A stretch of 64,000 nt of DNA from Aurantimonas sp. 22II-16-19i (lineage in GTDB: Bacteria > Pseudomonadota > Alphaproteobacteria > Rhizobiales > Rhizobiaceae), in contig NZ_AQQS01000003.1 of NCBI RefSeq assembly GCF_002088275.1, forward strand, positions 153,885 to 217,884, given 5' to 3'. The notes under the pieces are model-generated. The model saw only the letters and a program-made list of their open reading frames with translations, had not been told where the DNA came from and did not search any database. Position numbers and translations under genes: made by a program. How positions within the stretch are numbered: the first letter of the stretch is position 1; every line of letters starts with the position of its first letter. Positions 42,585 through 53,047 of the stretch are shown here, piece by piece.

Positions 42585-44375
42585 ATGTTCGGTTCTAAAC
42601 GTCGGTCTGGTTCGTCTGCTGCCGCGATTCTGGAGGCGCTCGACAAGTCGCTGGCGATCATCGAGTTCAAGCCCGACGGCACCATCCTGACCGCCAACAG
42701 GAATTTCTGCGACGCGCTCGGCTACGATCTCAGCGAGATCGCCGGCAAGCATCATTCGATCTTCGTCGATCCGGCGGAGGTAGCCACGGCGCAGTACCGC
42801 GAATTCTGGGCCAAGCTCGCCCGCGGGCAATTCGACGCCACCCAGTACAAGCGCCTCGGCAAGGGCGGCAAGGAAGTCTGGATCGAGGCGTCCTACAACC
42901 CCGTCCTGTCCGGCAGCAAGGTCGTCAAGGTGGTCAAGGTCGCCACCGACATCACCGCCGTCCGCCTGCAGAACGCCGAGAACGCCGGCAAGCTCGAGGC
43001 CCTGTCGCGGGCCCAGGCGGTCATCGAGTTCAAGCCCGACGGCACCATCCTGACCGCCAACGAGAACTTCTGCAACGCCCTCGGCTATGGTCTGGAGGAG
43101 ATCCGCGGCCGGCATCACTCGATGTTCGTGGAACCGGCCGAAGCGGCCAGCGCCGCCTATAAGGAATTCTGGCCGAAGCTCGCCCGTGGCACATTCGTCT
43201 CCGACGAGTTCAAGCGCATCGGCAAGGGCGGCAAGGCGACCTACATCCAGGCCTCCTACAACCCGATCCTCGACATGAACGGCAATGTAATGAAGGTGGT
43301 GAAGTTCGCCACCGACGTCACCGGCCGCGTCCAAGCCGTCAACACCATCGCCGACGGCCTCGGCCGCCTTGCCGAGGGCGACGTGTCGCAGGAGCTGGCG
43401 GAAGCCTTCATCCCCTCCCTCGACAAGCTCCGCCAGGACTTCAACGCCTCGGTCGCGGTGCTGCGCGAGACGCTGACCTCCGTCGGCAACACCGCCTCGC
43501 AGATCAGCAGCGCGACGGAGGAGATCCGCGTCGCCTCCGACGATCTCGCCCGCCGCACCGAGCAGCAGGCCGCCTCTGTCGAGGAGACCTCCGCCGCGCT
43601 CGGCGAGCTGACCGACACAGTGCGCGCCTCCGCCGCCCGCGCCGAGGAGGCGGGAACCCTCGTCGCCCGTACCAAGGCCGGGGCGGAGAGTTCCGGCGAG
43701 GTCGTCGCCAAGGCCGTCTCCGCCATGGGCGAAATCGAGAATTCCTCGACCCAGATCTCCCAGATCATCGGGGTGATCGACGAGATCGCCTTCCAGACCA
43801 ACCTTCTCGCCCTCAACGCCGGCGTCGAGGCGGCTCGGGCGGGCGAGGCCGGCAAGGGCTTCGCCGTCGTCGCCCAGGAGGTCCGCGCGCTCGCCCAGCG
43901 TTCGGCGGAAGCCGCCAAGGAGATCAAGGGCCTCATCCAGAAGTCCACCACCCAGGTCGGCGCCGGCGTCATGCTCGTCGGCGAGACCGGCAAGGCGTTG
44001 CGCACCATCGTCTCCGAGGTCCAGGCCATCGACCAGAACGTGCGTGCCATCGTCGAGGCGGCCCGCAACCAGGCGGTCGGCCTCGCCGAGATCAACAAGG
44101 CGGTCGGCTCGATCGACGAGGGCACCCAGCAGAACGCCACCATGGTCGAGGAATCGACGGCCGCCTGCCACAATCTCGCCGGCCAGACCCAGGAACTCGA
44201 CGAGCTTCTCGCGAAGTTCTCCATATCGCGGGGCGGCCGCTCGAGACCGCGCGCGGCGACGCGCAACGCCAACCCGGCACAATCTCCGGCGCGTAAACTT
44301 CAAGGCAACCTCGATCGGGCATATTCGACCAACGGCAACGCTGCTCTGAAGCAGGACACCTGGAAAGACTTCTGA
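42585..44375 (+). CDS. Soluble methyl-accepting chemotaxis protein with two PAS domains
   Basis: 596 residues from ATG 42585, which has GGAGGAG upstream. It has no membrane helix or signal peptide, so it is a cytoplasmic receptor. Two tandem PAS domains are near-duplicates of each other (residues ~18-125 and ~140-250): both contain IEFKPDGTILTAN, GYxLxEIxGxHHS, and KRxGKGGKxxxIxASYNP. A short HAMP-like linker (NTIADGLGRLAEGDVSQELA) follows. The signalling domain (~300-560) has the tip IDEIAFQTNLLALNAGVEAA and RAGEAGKGFAVVAQEVRALA. There is a Gly in place of Ala in NAGVEAA. The C-terminal tail ends QDTWKDF; no CheR-docking NWETF pentapeptide is present. cheW overlaps its stop codon (TGATG). 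PAS domains suggest redox or energy sensing; no haem ligand is obvious. Confidence 0.93.
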   Translation: MFGSKRRSGSSAAAILEALDKSLAIIEFKPDGTILTANRNFCDALGYDLSEIAGKHHSIFVDPAEVATAQYREFWAKLARGQFDATQYKRLGKGGKEVWIEASYNPVLSGSKVVKVVKVATDITAVRLQNAENAGKLEALSRAQAVIEFKPDGTILTANENFCNALGYGLEEIRGRHHSMFVEPAEAASAAYKEFWPKLARGTFVSDEFKRIGKGGKATYIQASYNPILDMNGNVMKVVKFATDVTGRVQAVNTIADGLGRLAEGDVSQELAEAFIPSLDKLRQDFNASVAVLRETLTSVGNTASQISSATEEIRVASDDLARRTEQQAASVEETSAALGELTDTVRASAARAEEAGTLVARTKAGAESSGEVVAKAVSAMGEIENSSTQISQIIGVIDEIAFQTNLLALNAGVEAARAGEAGKGFAVVAQEVRALAQRSAEAAKEIKGLIQKSTTQVGAGVMLVGETGKALRTIVSEVQAIDQNVRAIVEAARNQAVGLAEINKAVGSIDEGTQQNATMVEESTAACHNLAGQTQELDELLAKFSISRGGRSRPRAATRNANPAQSPARKLQGNLDRAYSTNGNAALKQDTWKDF

Positions 44376-44857
44376 TGCTCGCTCAGACTTTTGACACCGC
44401 CGACCTCCACGAGGCGGCCATCGAGATCATCGCCTTCGAGATCGGCGGCCAGCAGTTCTGCGTTCGCACGACGGCGGTCCGCGAGATCCGCGGCTGGAGC
44501 AAGTCGACGCCGCTCCCGGGCTCCCCCCACGAGGTGATGGGCATGATGAACCTGCGCGGTTCGATCATCCCCATCGTCAACATGGCGTCCAAGCTCGGCA
44601 TGGCCCCCTCCGAACCCGATGCCCGCAGCGCGGTCATCGTCGCCGAGGTCCAGAGCGCGGTGATCGGTCTCCTGGTCGACCGCGTCGCCGACATCCTCAC
44701 CGTCGAGGCGAAGGTGGTCCAGCCGACCCCGGAAATGCGCGGCAGCTTCACCGGCGGCTACGTCACCGGCGTCCTCGCCACCGCCCAGGGGATGATCTGC
44801 TTCCTCGACCTCGATCGCATGTTCGCCGGCTTCACGCTGGACGAAGAAGCCGCCTGA
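44375..44857 (+). CDS. cheW: Chemotaxis coupling protein CheW
   Basis: 160 residues. CheW links chemoreceptors to the CheA kinase. The domain is complete: IIAFEIGGQQFCVRTTAVRE, IRGWSKSTPLPGSPHEVMGM, MNLRGSIIPIVNMASKLGM (the NLRG signature), IGLLVDRVADILTVE. It begins by overlapping the MCP stop codon (TGATG), so receptor and coupler are made in step. The operon ends with a strong terminator 34 bp on. No cheA, cheB or cheR gene is in the window, so this is an orphan receptor-coupler pair feeding a kinase elsewhere. Confidence 0.95.
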   Translation: MLAQTFDTADLHEAAIEIIAFEIGGQQFCVRTTAVREIRGWSKSTPLPGSPHEVMGMMNLRGSIIPIVNMASKLGMAPSEPDARSAVIVAEVQSAVIGLLVDRVADILTVEAKVVQPTPEMRGSFTGGYVTGVLATAQGMICFLDLDRMFAGFTLDEEAA

Positions 44858-44889
44858 CACGCGGCGAGACTGTCTGCCTCCTGTCCTCG

Positions 44890-44929
44890 ACGGCGCTTCA
44901 CGGCTCCCCCGTGTCGCGCCGCTTTTTTT
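44890..44929 (+). terminator. Rho-independent terminator after mcp-cheW
   Basis: The stem CGGCGC..CACGG pairs with CCGTG..GCGCCG around a CTCCC loop (one 2-nt internal mismatch), followed by CTTTTTTTC. It lies 33 bp after the cheW stop codon. Confidence 0.88.
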
Positions 44930-45063
44930 CGTGACGCTGCAGCCGCCCGGCGCAGAGGCGCCGCAAACGCGCCTTCGACCGTGAAATCTTTTCGGCAAAT
45001 CAGCACCTTGCCGAAACGGCTGACGACGACAGCTTTGTGCCGTCTCGTCTCGCACGGTTGGCC

Positions 45064-46845
45064 ATGGCCGAATTCTTCGCGCAACACTCCGCCCTCATCG
45101 GGCTCCTCCTCATCACGCTCGTCTTCGTCGCCTTCGTCCTGGAGCGCTACCCGCCCGAGGTCGTCGCCTGCGGCGGCGCCGTGGCCTTCCTCCTGTGCGG
45201 CTATCTGAAGGCGGAGCAGATCACCGCCGTCTTCTCCAATCCGGCGCCGATCACCATCGCGGCGATGTTCGTGCTCTCGGGCACGCTGATCCGCACCGGC
45301 GTCCTCGACGCGGCCGCCAGCCTGTTGCTGAGCCACGCCACCCGGCGCCCCGTCGCGACGCTTCTGGTGACGTCGGCCGGGATCATCCTCGCCTCGGCCT
45401 TCATCAACAACACGCCGGTCGTCATCGTCTTGATCCCGATCTCCATCGAGATCGCCCGCGCGCTGAAGATCGCCGAGACCAAGCTGATGATGCCGCTGTC
45501 CTTCGTCGCGATCCTCGGCGGCACCTGCTCGATGATCGGCACCTCGACCAACCTCCTGGTCGACGGCGTCGCCCGCGGCCAGGGCCTCGAGCCGTTCTCG
45601 ATCTTCGAGATCACGCCGATCGGTCTCGTCGCGGCGGCGGTCGGCCTCGGCTATCTGGCGCTCGTCGGCTGGCGGCTGCTGCCGAACCGCGAGGGCGTCG
45701 GCTCGAAGCTCTCGGAAAACGACGAGGATTCCTATCTCACCGAGATCGTCGTGCGCGACGGCGCCAGCGCGATCGGCAAGCCGCTCGGCGAGGTCGGCGC
45801 CCTGTCGTCGCGCGGCATCCGGCCGGTGGCGCTGCGCCGCGGCACCGAGACCCTGCGCCGGGACATCGCCGCCATCGTCCTCCAGAAGGCCGACCGGATC
45901 GTGATGTTCGCGAGCCCCGAGGAGATCCTCACCCTCCACGCCAGCGACGGCTTCCGGATCGCCCGCGGCCGGCCGGCCCGGGCCGGCGAGGACCGCATGG
46001 TGGTCGAGGCCACCGTCGCCCCGCACCGGCGCGGCATCGGCCGCGGCGTGATGGAGCTGAGCGGCCTGTCGGGTTCGGGCAGTTCGGTGCTGGGCGTCCG
46101 GCGCCACCGCCACGTGCCGGGCCCGAGCCTCCAGGCGATCCGCCTTCGGCCCGCCGACCGGCTGCTGCTCGAAGGCCCGCCCGACGCCATCGCCCGCATC
46201 ACCGAGGAGAACGACCTCGTCGGCGTGAATGTCAGCCAGGCCCGGCGCTTTCGCCGCGAGAAGGCGCCGCTCGCCATCGCCGCGCTGCTGGCGGTGGTCG
46301 TCGTCTCGGCCTTCGGGCTGGTGACCATCCAGACCGCGGCCTTCGTCGCCATCGCGGTGATCCTGCTTCTCAGGGTGATCGACGCCGACGAGGCGTGGCG
46401 CACGATCCGCGGCGACCTGCTCATCCTGATCTTCGCCATGCTGGCGATCGGCATCGGCATGGAACAGGCCGGCACGGCGCAAATGATCGTCGATGCCGTC
46501 ACGCCGCTGATCGAGGGCGCGCCGCATATCGTCGTGCTGCTGGTCGTCTACGGCCTGTCGTCGATGCTGACCGAGATCGTCACCAACAACGCCGTCGCGG
46601 TCATCGTGACGCCGATCGCCGTCGCCCTCGGCGTCAATCTCGGCATCGACCCGCGCAGCCTGGTCGTCGCCGTCATGTTCGGCGCCTCGGCCTCCTTCGC
46701 GACCCCGATCGGCTACCAGACCAACACGCTGGTCTATGCCGCCGGCAACTACCGCTTCATGGACTTCGTCAAGGTCGGCCTGCCGATGAACATCATCGTC
46801 GGCATCGCCACGACGATCGCCATCTACTTCTACTATCCGGCCTGA
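45064..46845 (+). CDS. SLC13/DASS-family permease with two RCK_C (TrkA-C) domains
   Basis: 593 residues from ATG 45064 (MAEFFAQHSALIGLLLITLV); an ATG nine codons earlier is possible. Membrane helices fill residues ~10-195 and ~405-590, with the family signatures FINNTPVVIVLIPI (first half, ~120) and TEIVTNNAVAVIVTPIAVAL (second half, ~510), which form the substrate/Na+ site. Between them, ~210-290 and ~300-380, are two TrkA-C-like domains (GKPLGEVGALSSRGIRPVAL; LQAIRLRPADRLLLEGPPDA). This architecture is typical of bacterial putative dicarboxylate, sulfate or citrate transporters; the substrate is undetermined. It is a single gene, convergent with ppdK, 44 bp between stops. Confidence 0.9.
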   Translation: MAEFFAQHSALIGLLLITLVFVAFVLERYPPEVVACGGAVAFLLCGYLKAEQITAVFSNPAPITIAAMFVLSGTLIRTGVLDAAASLLLSHATRRPVATLLVTSAGIILASAFINNTPVVIVLIPISIEIARALKIAETKLMMPLSFVAILGGTCSMIGTSTNLLVDGVARGQGLEPFSIFEITPIGLVAAAVGLGYLALVGWRLLPNREGVGSKLSENDEDSYLTEIVVRDGASAIGKPLGEVGALSSRGIRPVALRRGTETLRRDIAAIVLQKADRIVMFASPEEILTLHASDGFRIARGRPARAGEDRMVVEATVAPHRRGIGRGVMELSGLSGSGSSVLGVRRHRHVPGPSLQAIRLRPADRLLLEGPPDAIARITEENDLVGVNVSQARRFRREKAPLAIAALLAVVVVSAFGLVTIQTAAFVAIAVILLLRVIDADEAWRTIRGDLLILIFAMLAIGIGMEQAGTAQMIVDAVTPLIEGAPHIVVLLVVYGLSSMLTEIVTNNAVAVIVTPIAVALGVNLGIDPRSLVVAVMFGASASFATPIGYQTNTLVYAAGNYRFMDFVKVGLPMNIIVGIATTIAIYFYYPA

Positions 46846-46889
46846 CGGCTTCGACTATCCGGCCTGACGGCCGCGCTTGTCAAAACCCG

Positions 46890-49550
<2,661 letters not shown>

Positions 49551-49634
49551 CCCCTGCTGGTCCGTCAGTCCCGTTGTCCCGGCCGCGTCGCGACCATTCC
49601 CAACGGTCTAGAGCAAAATTCCCCCCGCGCCAAT

Positions 49635-49646
49635 TGCTGCAATGCA
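49635..49646 (-). promoter_or_regulatory. Candidate PhaR/AniA operator upstream of ppdK
   Basis: The plus-strand TTGCTGCAATGCA is the reverse complement of TGCATTGCAGCA, an exact match to TGC-R-N-Y-GCA-S-M-A and identical to the 12-mer within the site at 22.88 kb. It is 85-96 bp before the ppdK start codon. Confidence 0.5.
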
Positions 49647-49954
49647 AAAACGCCCCCGCCTGCACAATCGGTGTGCGCTGCCGTCATTGTCGCCGCAACG
49701 GCGCGCTGGCGCGGAGCGCTCGACTGGGCACTCCCGCCATCCGCCGCGCGCCAGCCGGGAGGAAGTCGCCGCAGATGTCTGGCGGCACCTGCGTGACGTG
49801 TCGCTGCCAGTCCTCGAACGGCAGACTGCCAGCAAGTGGCCCACGCCCTGACCAACCCACTGTCACGGCCTGAACTCCTTCTCGGCCACTCCGTGTGCCA
49901 TATGATTGCGCCACGGGGAGGCTCGCGAACCACCTCCTCAAAAGGAACTGCCCG

Positions 49955-50248
49955 ATGGTCGATCTCGCCAGAAAGCCGAAAATCGCTTCCCGGGTCATCC
50001 GCGATCCCTCGATCATGAGCGGGGCCCCCGTGGTTCGCGGCACCCGCGTCCCGGCGCTGACCATCGTGGCCCACCTGCGGGCGGGCCACTCGGATCAGGA
50101 GGTCTTCGAGGACTATCCGACTCTCCCTGTCGACGGGATCGACGCGGTGCGCCAATGGGCGGAAGTCGAACTGGGCGAGAGCTTCGAGGCGGTCCGCAAC
50201 CCGTCGGCGCGGGCCGGTCGCCAGTCTGAGCGTGGTCGACATGCTTGA
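49955..50248 (+). CDS. DUF433 family protein (putative antitoxin)
   Basis: 97 residues from ATG 49955, with AAAGGA upstream. DUF433 signature: SRVIRDPSIMSGAPVVRGTR then VPALTIVAHLRAGHSDQEVF, EDYPTLPVDGIDAVRQWAEV. This is a small winged-helix-like DNA-binding fold found next to PIN-like toxins. The last ~20 residues (NPSARAGRQSERGRHA) are a basic tail. It precedes a frameshifted PIN gene by 31 bp and is the first gene of a three-gene toxin-antitoxin remnant. It may still repress the operon. Confidence 0.85.
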   Translation: MVDLARKPKIASRVIRDPSIMSGAPVVRGTRVPALTIVAHLRAGHSDQEVFEDYPTLPVDGIDAVRQWAEVELGESFEAVRNPSARAGRQSERGRHA

Positions 50249-50279
50249 CTGATGTCGCGGGCGACATCATGTTCGATCC

Positions 50280-50716
50280 ATGATCGTCGCCGACGCCAAC
50301 GTCATGGTCCGCGCCCTGCGCTCGAGGAACGGAGCATCGAACCGCATCCTGCGCGGGATGCTGGTCGGTGAGATCACTTCGCGCTCTCCCCCGCGGTGGT
50401 CATCGAGTACGAGGACGTGCTGCTGCGTCCTGGACCCCTGGGATCGAACCCGTGGATCGCGCCAGATCAGATCGGCAAGCTGCTGGACACTCTGTGCAAG
50501 GTCTGCGTCCCGGCCCTGCCGCGGTTTCGCTTCCGGCCATTCCTGGGAGATCCGAAGGATGACCTCTACGTCGAATGCGCCTTGGCGGCCGGAGCCCAGC
50601 TCGTCGTGTCCGACGATCGACATTTCCGCAATCCGGACCTGAGGGCCTTCGGCCTCGACGTCAGGACGGCCGTCGAGTTCGAAGCGGATTGGCAGAACAG
50701 GAGAACACCGACATGA
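50280..50716 (+). pseudogene. PIN-domain toxin gene broken by a 1-nt frameshift
   Basis: The first frame gives MIVADANVMVRALRSRNGAS NRILRGMLVGEIT; the family then expects a SPAVVIEYEDVL-type helix. That helix is found in another frame: VVIEYEDVLLRPG, then DPKDDLYVECALAAGAQLVV and SDDRHFRNPDLRAF, to the stop at 50716. The two halves join if one base (a T) is restored in ATCACTTCGCGCTC at ~50375. Together they have the conserved PIN acidic residues (Asp5-type, Glu in IEYEDVL, Asp-Asp and the D-D-R-H-F end), i.e. a COG1569-type RNase toxin. As read, the product would be truncated and inactive. A sequencing or assembly error is the alternative. The intact downstream antitoxin overlaps its stop codon. 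Confidence 0.85.
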
Positions 50717-50982
50717 GCACCTACCCCTTGCGCCTTCCCGACCATATCATGGAGCAGGCCCGCGCTGCCGCCGCCGAGGACGGAATCTCCATCAACCAGA
50801 TGATCGCCTCACTCGTGGCGGAGGGGCTGGGTCACAGGCGGGGGCTGGCGATGATGCGTCGGCGCGCCGCGAGGGGCGATGTGGATGCAGCCCTCGCCAT
50901 CCTCGATCAGGCACCCGACGTTCCGCCCGACGAAGGCGACGAGCCGCTCGACACGCAGGGAACGTCCCCGGGTCTCCGCTAG
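50713..50982 (+). CDS. Ribbon-helix-helix antitoxin
   Basis: 89 residues, ATG overlapping the PIN-gene stop (ATGA). The N-terminal ~45 residues are a ribbon-helix-helix DNA-binding fold: MSTYPLRLPDHIMEQARAAA, AEDGISINQMIASLVAEGLG. The rest (RRRAARGDVDAALAILDQAP) is the toxin-binding tail typical of antitoxins paired with PIN toxins. It is the third gene of the DUF433-PIN-RHH group. With the toxin broken it would be an orphan antitoxin able to neutralise related toxins and to autoregulate. The following 340 bp (50983-51322) contain no recognisable gene, only a GC hairpin at 51251-51276 that could help end the dsbA transcript. Confidence 0.85.
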   Translation: MSTYPLRLPDHIMEQARAAAAEDGISINQMIASLVAEGLGHRRGLAMMRRRAARGDVDAALAILDQAPDVPPDEGDEPLDTQGTSPGLR

Positions 50983-51322
50983 TCCCGCAAGGCCGCGCCG
51001 GATCCGGGGAGACGCTGTCGCCAGACGCCTGCAAGGATCTCCCATCGGCTGGCGCGCGGCGCATGCGTTCTCGATCGCCGTCTTGGTAGTTGAAACAGGT
51101 TTTTCGTGATCGATTGAAACGACACTGTCGCATTCCGACCGACATCCGCCGAAAGCCTAATCGATCGACAGCACGAAGAGTATCGTCGCGAAGCCGGATT
51201 ACGCAGCTCCTCGCGATCGATCACATTCAAAGTAGACCCCGAACGCACGAACGGCCGGAGCGCCTGCCCCGGCCGTCCCCATGCAGCGTCTGCGATCCGC
51301 CGATGCCGGCGGACCGCTCGGA

Positions 51323-52114
51323 TCACATGTGCTTCTGGATGATCGCCGCCATCTGGGGCGCGCCGACGGCGCCGGCATATTTGTCGCCATTGACGAAGAA
51401 GGTCGGCGTCGCGCTGACGCCGAACTCGGTCTCGCCGCGCTGCTGCACGGCGACGACGTTCTTCTGCAGATCCTTGTCGCTCAGGCAGGCCTTGAACTGC
51501 TCCTCGCTCATGCCGGCGAGGCGCGAGATCTTCAGGAGCTCGGCCGAGGCCTGGTTGGAATAGGCCCATTGCGGCTGCTGGTCGAACAGGACGTCGACCA
51601 TGGCGGTGCGCTTGGCGTCGTCGCCGGCGCAGCGGGCCAGCATGAAGGCCGCCAGCGCGCGCGGGTCGAACGGGAACTCGCGGATGATCAGCTTGGCCTT
51701 GCCGGTGTCGATGAAGTCCTTCTTGATCGTCGGATAGCTGGTCTCGTGGAAGTCCCGGCAATGCGAGCAGGTCAGCGAGGCGTATTCGACGATGGTGACC
51801 GGGGCGTTCTCGTCGCCGATCACCACGTCCGGCAGCGCCTGGGCGGACATCAGCTTCTCGACGTCGACCTTGCCCTCGGGCTCGGGCGCCTTCACGGCAC
51901 CGGCAGCGGCCTCACCGGTGGCAGCCCCTGAGGTCTCGGCCTGGGCGAGAAGCACCGGCCGCTCGGCCGAGCCGGCGCCGGCTTCGTCGGCGGCCAGGGC
52001 GACGCTCGACCAGGTGCCGAGCGCCATGACGCCCGCAAGGGCCGCCGATGCGGCCAGAACGGTACGGCGCGCGGCGCGGCCGTCGGCGGTGATCTTCCCG
52101 GATGAAACTCTCAT
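51323..52114 (-). CDS. Periplasmic DsbA-family thiol:disulfide oxidoreductase
   Basis: 263 residues. A twin-Arg-bearing N terminus (GRAARRTVLAASAALAGVMA) leads into a signal peptide ending near ALAADE. An Ala/Glu-rich spacer (~45-85) is followed by the thioredoxin-like domain: GDENAPVTIVEYASLTCSHC with CxxC = Cys-Ser-His-Cys, as in classical DsbA-type proteins. The domain continues IREFPFDPRALAAFMLARCA and the cis-Pro loop FGVSATPTFFVNGDKYAGAV. It introduces disulfides into exported proteins. It is followed upstream (same strand) by the DciA gene 163 bp away; this dsbA-dciA-mutY neighbourhood is common in Hyphomicrobiales. Confidence 0.92.
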   Translation of the reverse strand: MRVSSGKITADGRAARRTVLAASAALAGVMALGTWSSVALAADEAGAGSAERPVLLAQAETSGAATGEAAAGAVKAPEPEGKVDVEKLMSAQALPDVVIGDENAPVTIVEYASLTCSHCRDFHETSYPTIKKDFIDTGKAKLIIREFPFDPRALAAFMLARCAGDDAKRTAMVDVLFDQQPQWAYSNQASAELLKISRLAGMSEEQFKACLSDKDLQKNVVAVQQRGETEFGVSATPTFFVNGDKYAGAVGAPQMAAIIQKHM

Positions 52115-52277
52115 GGACGCACTCTCTCCTGATTGCCGTCGCCGGCTTCCCGTCGCGGTGTACGGGAGGCCGGTGGATTTTTAAAGGCAGGAAGCCGCCG
52201 TTGTCAGCGCCGCTGACGGCCTTGTGTTCGAAGATCCCATTACGATTCGTTCACCTTGCCGCCCGCACTTGCCCCCC

Positions 52278-52814
52278 TCACTTGCCGGGCAGCCGGCTGA
52301 GCGTCGACAGGGCGAAGGCCTCCAGCGCCGCCTTCAGCTTCGGATCCTCGATCCGCGCGATCATCGCCGCGACCTTGTCCTTCTCGTCGGCCCCGAGCGC
52401 CCGGGTCTTCGGGCGCAGGTCCCGTTTCGGCACGGCGACCGGCTTCTGGACGAAGCGGATCTTGGCGACCGCATGAAAGCCGAAGAAGCCGTTCACCCGG
52501 GCGAGGATCTCGGTGGTCTGATGCTGCAGCCGCAGCGCCGCCCGCGGCTCGGCCGCGACGACCAGCGTCGCCGGCTCGAACGGCTCGCCGCTGGCCCGGT
52601 CCCTCGGCCATTGCAGCTTTTCCGGCCGCGTCGTCTCGGCGAGGCGCGCGCCGACGATGCCGGCCCAGGCCGCGACGAGGCCCGTGGTCATGCCCGCCTT
52701 GCGCCTGAGGATCGGGTCGATCACCTCGCCGGAGATTTCGGCGAGCGGCTGCGCGCCGCGCCGCCAGCGCTTGGCCGCCTCCGGGCGCTTGTGGTACGAA
52801 TTGGCGTCCGTCAT
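52278..52814 (-). CDS. DciA-like DUF721 protein (helicase-loading factor family)
   Basis: 178 residues from ATG 52814 (MTDANSYHKRPEAAKRWRRG). DUF721/DciA proteins interact with the replicative helicase DnaB in bacteria lacking DnaC. Core motifs: AAWAGIVGARLAETTRPEKL, then LVVAAEPRAALRLQHQTTEI and LARVNGFFGFHAVAKIRFVQ (KH-like fold, ~80-140). The C-terminal ~40 residues (KDKVAAMIARIEDPKLKAAL) are helical, as in alphaproteobacterial members. It is divergent from mutY with 233 bp between start codons. Confidence 0.88.
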   Translation of the reverse strand: MTDANSYHKRPEAAKRWRRGAQPLAEISGEVIDPILRRKAGMTTGLVAAWAGIVGARLAETTRPEKLQWPRDRASGEPFEPATLVVAAEPRAALRLQHQTTEILARVNGFFGFHAVAKIRFVQKPVAVPKRDLRPKTRALGADEKDKVAAMIARIEDPKLKAALEAFALSTLSRLPGK

Positions 52815-53047
52815 GACATCTCGCACCGCTCCTGCCGGGACATCGGCAACGCATAGCGCGGCCCGCCCGCCCGCCGCAACCGGCGCGCCGGATCGCGACC
52901 GCGACGGGACGGCCGCGGCGCCCGCCGAACCCTCGCGGCGGTTGCCAATCCGGCGGCCCCATGCCACCAGATCCTCCCGAACGGGCGCCCCGCCTGACTG
53001 AGCCCCGCCCTCGCCCCGCCCGCTGCCGCCGGATACCGCCACAGCCC

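Noticed and set aside
42407..42598. Small ORF (63 aa) just before the chemoreceptor gene
   Set aside because: It overlaps the mcp start and ribosome site in another frame and has no recognisable start signal of its own.
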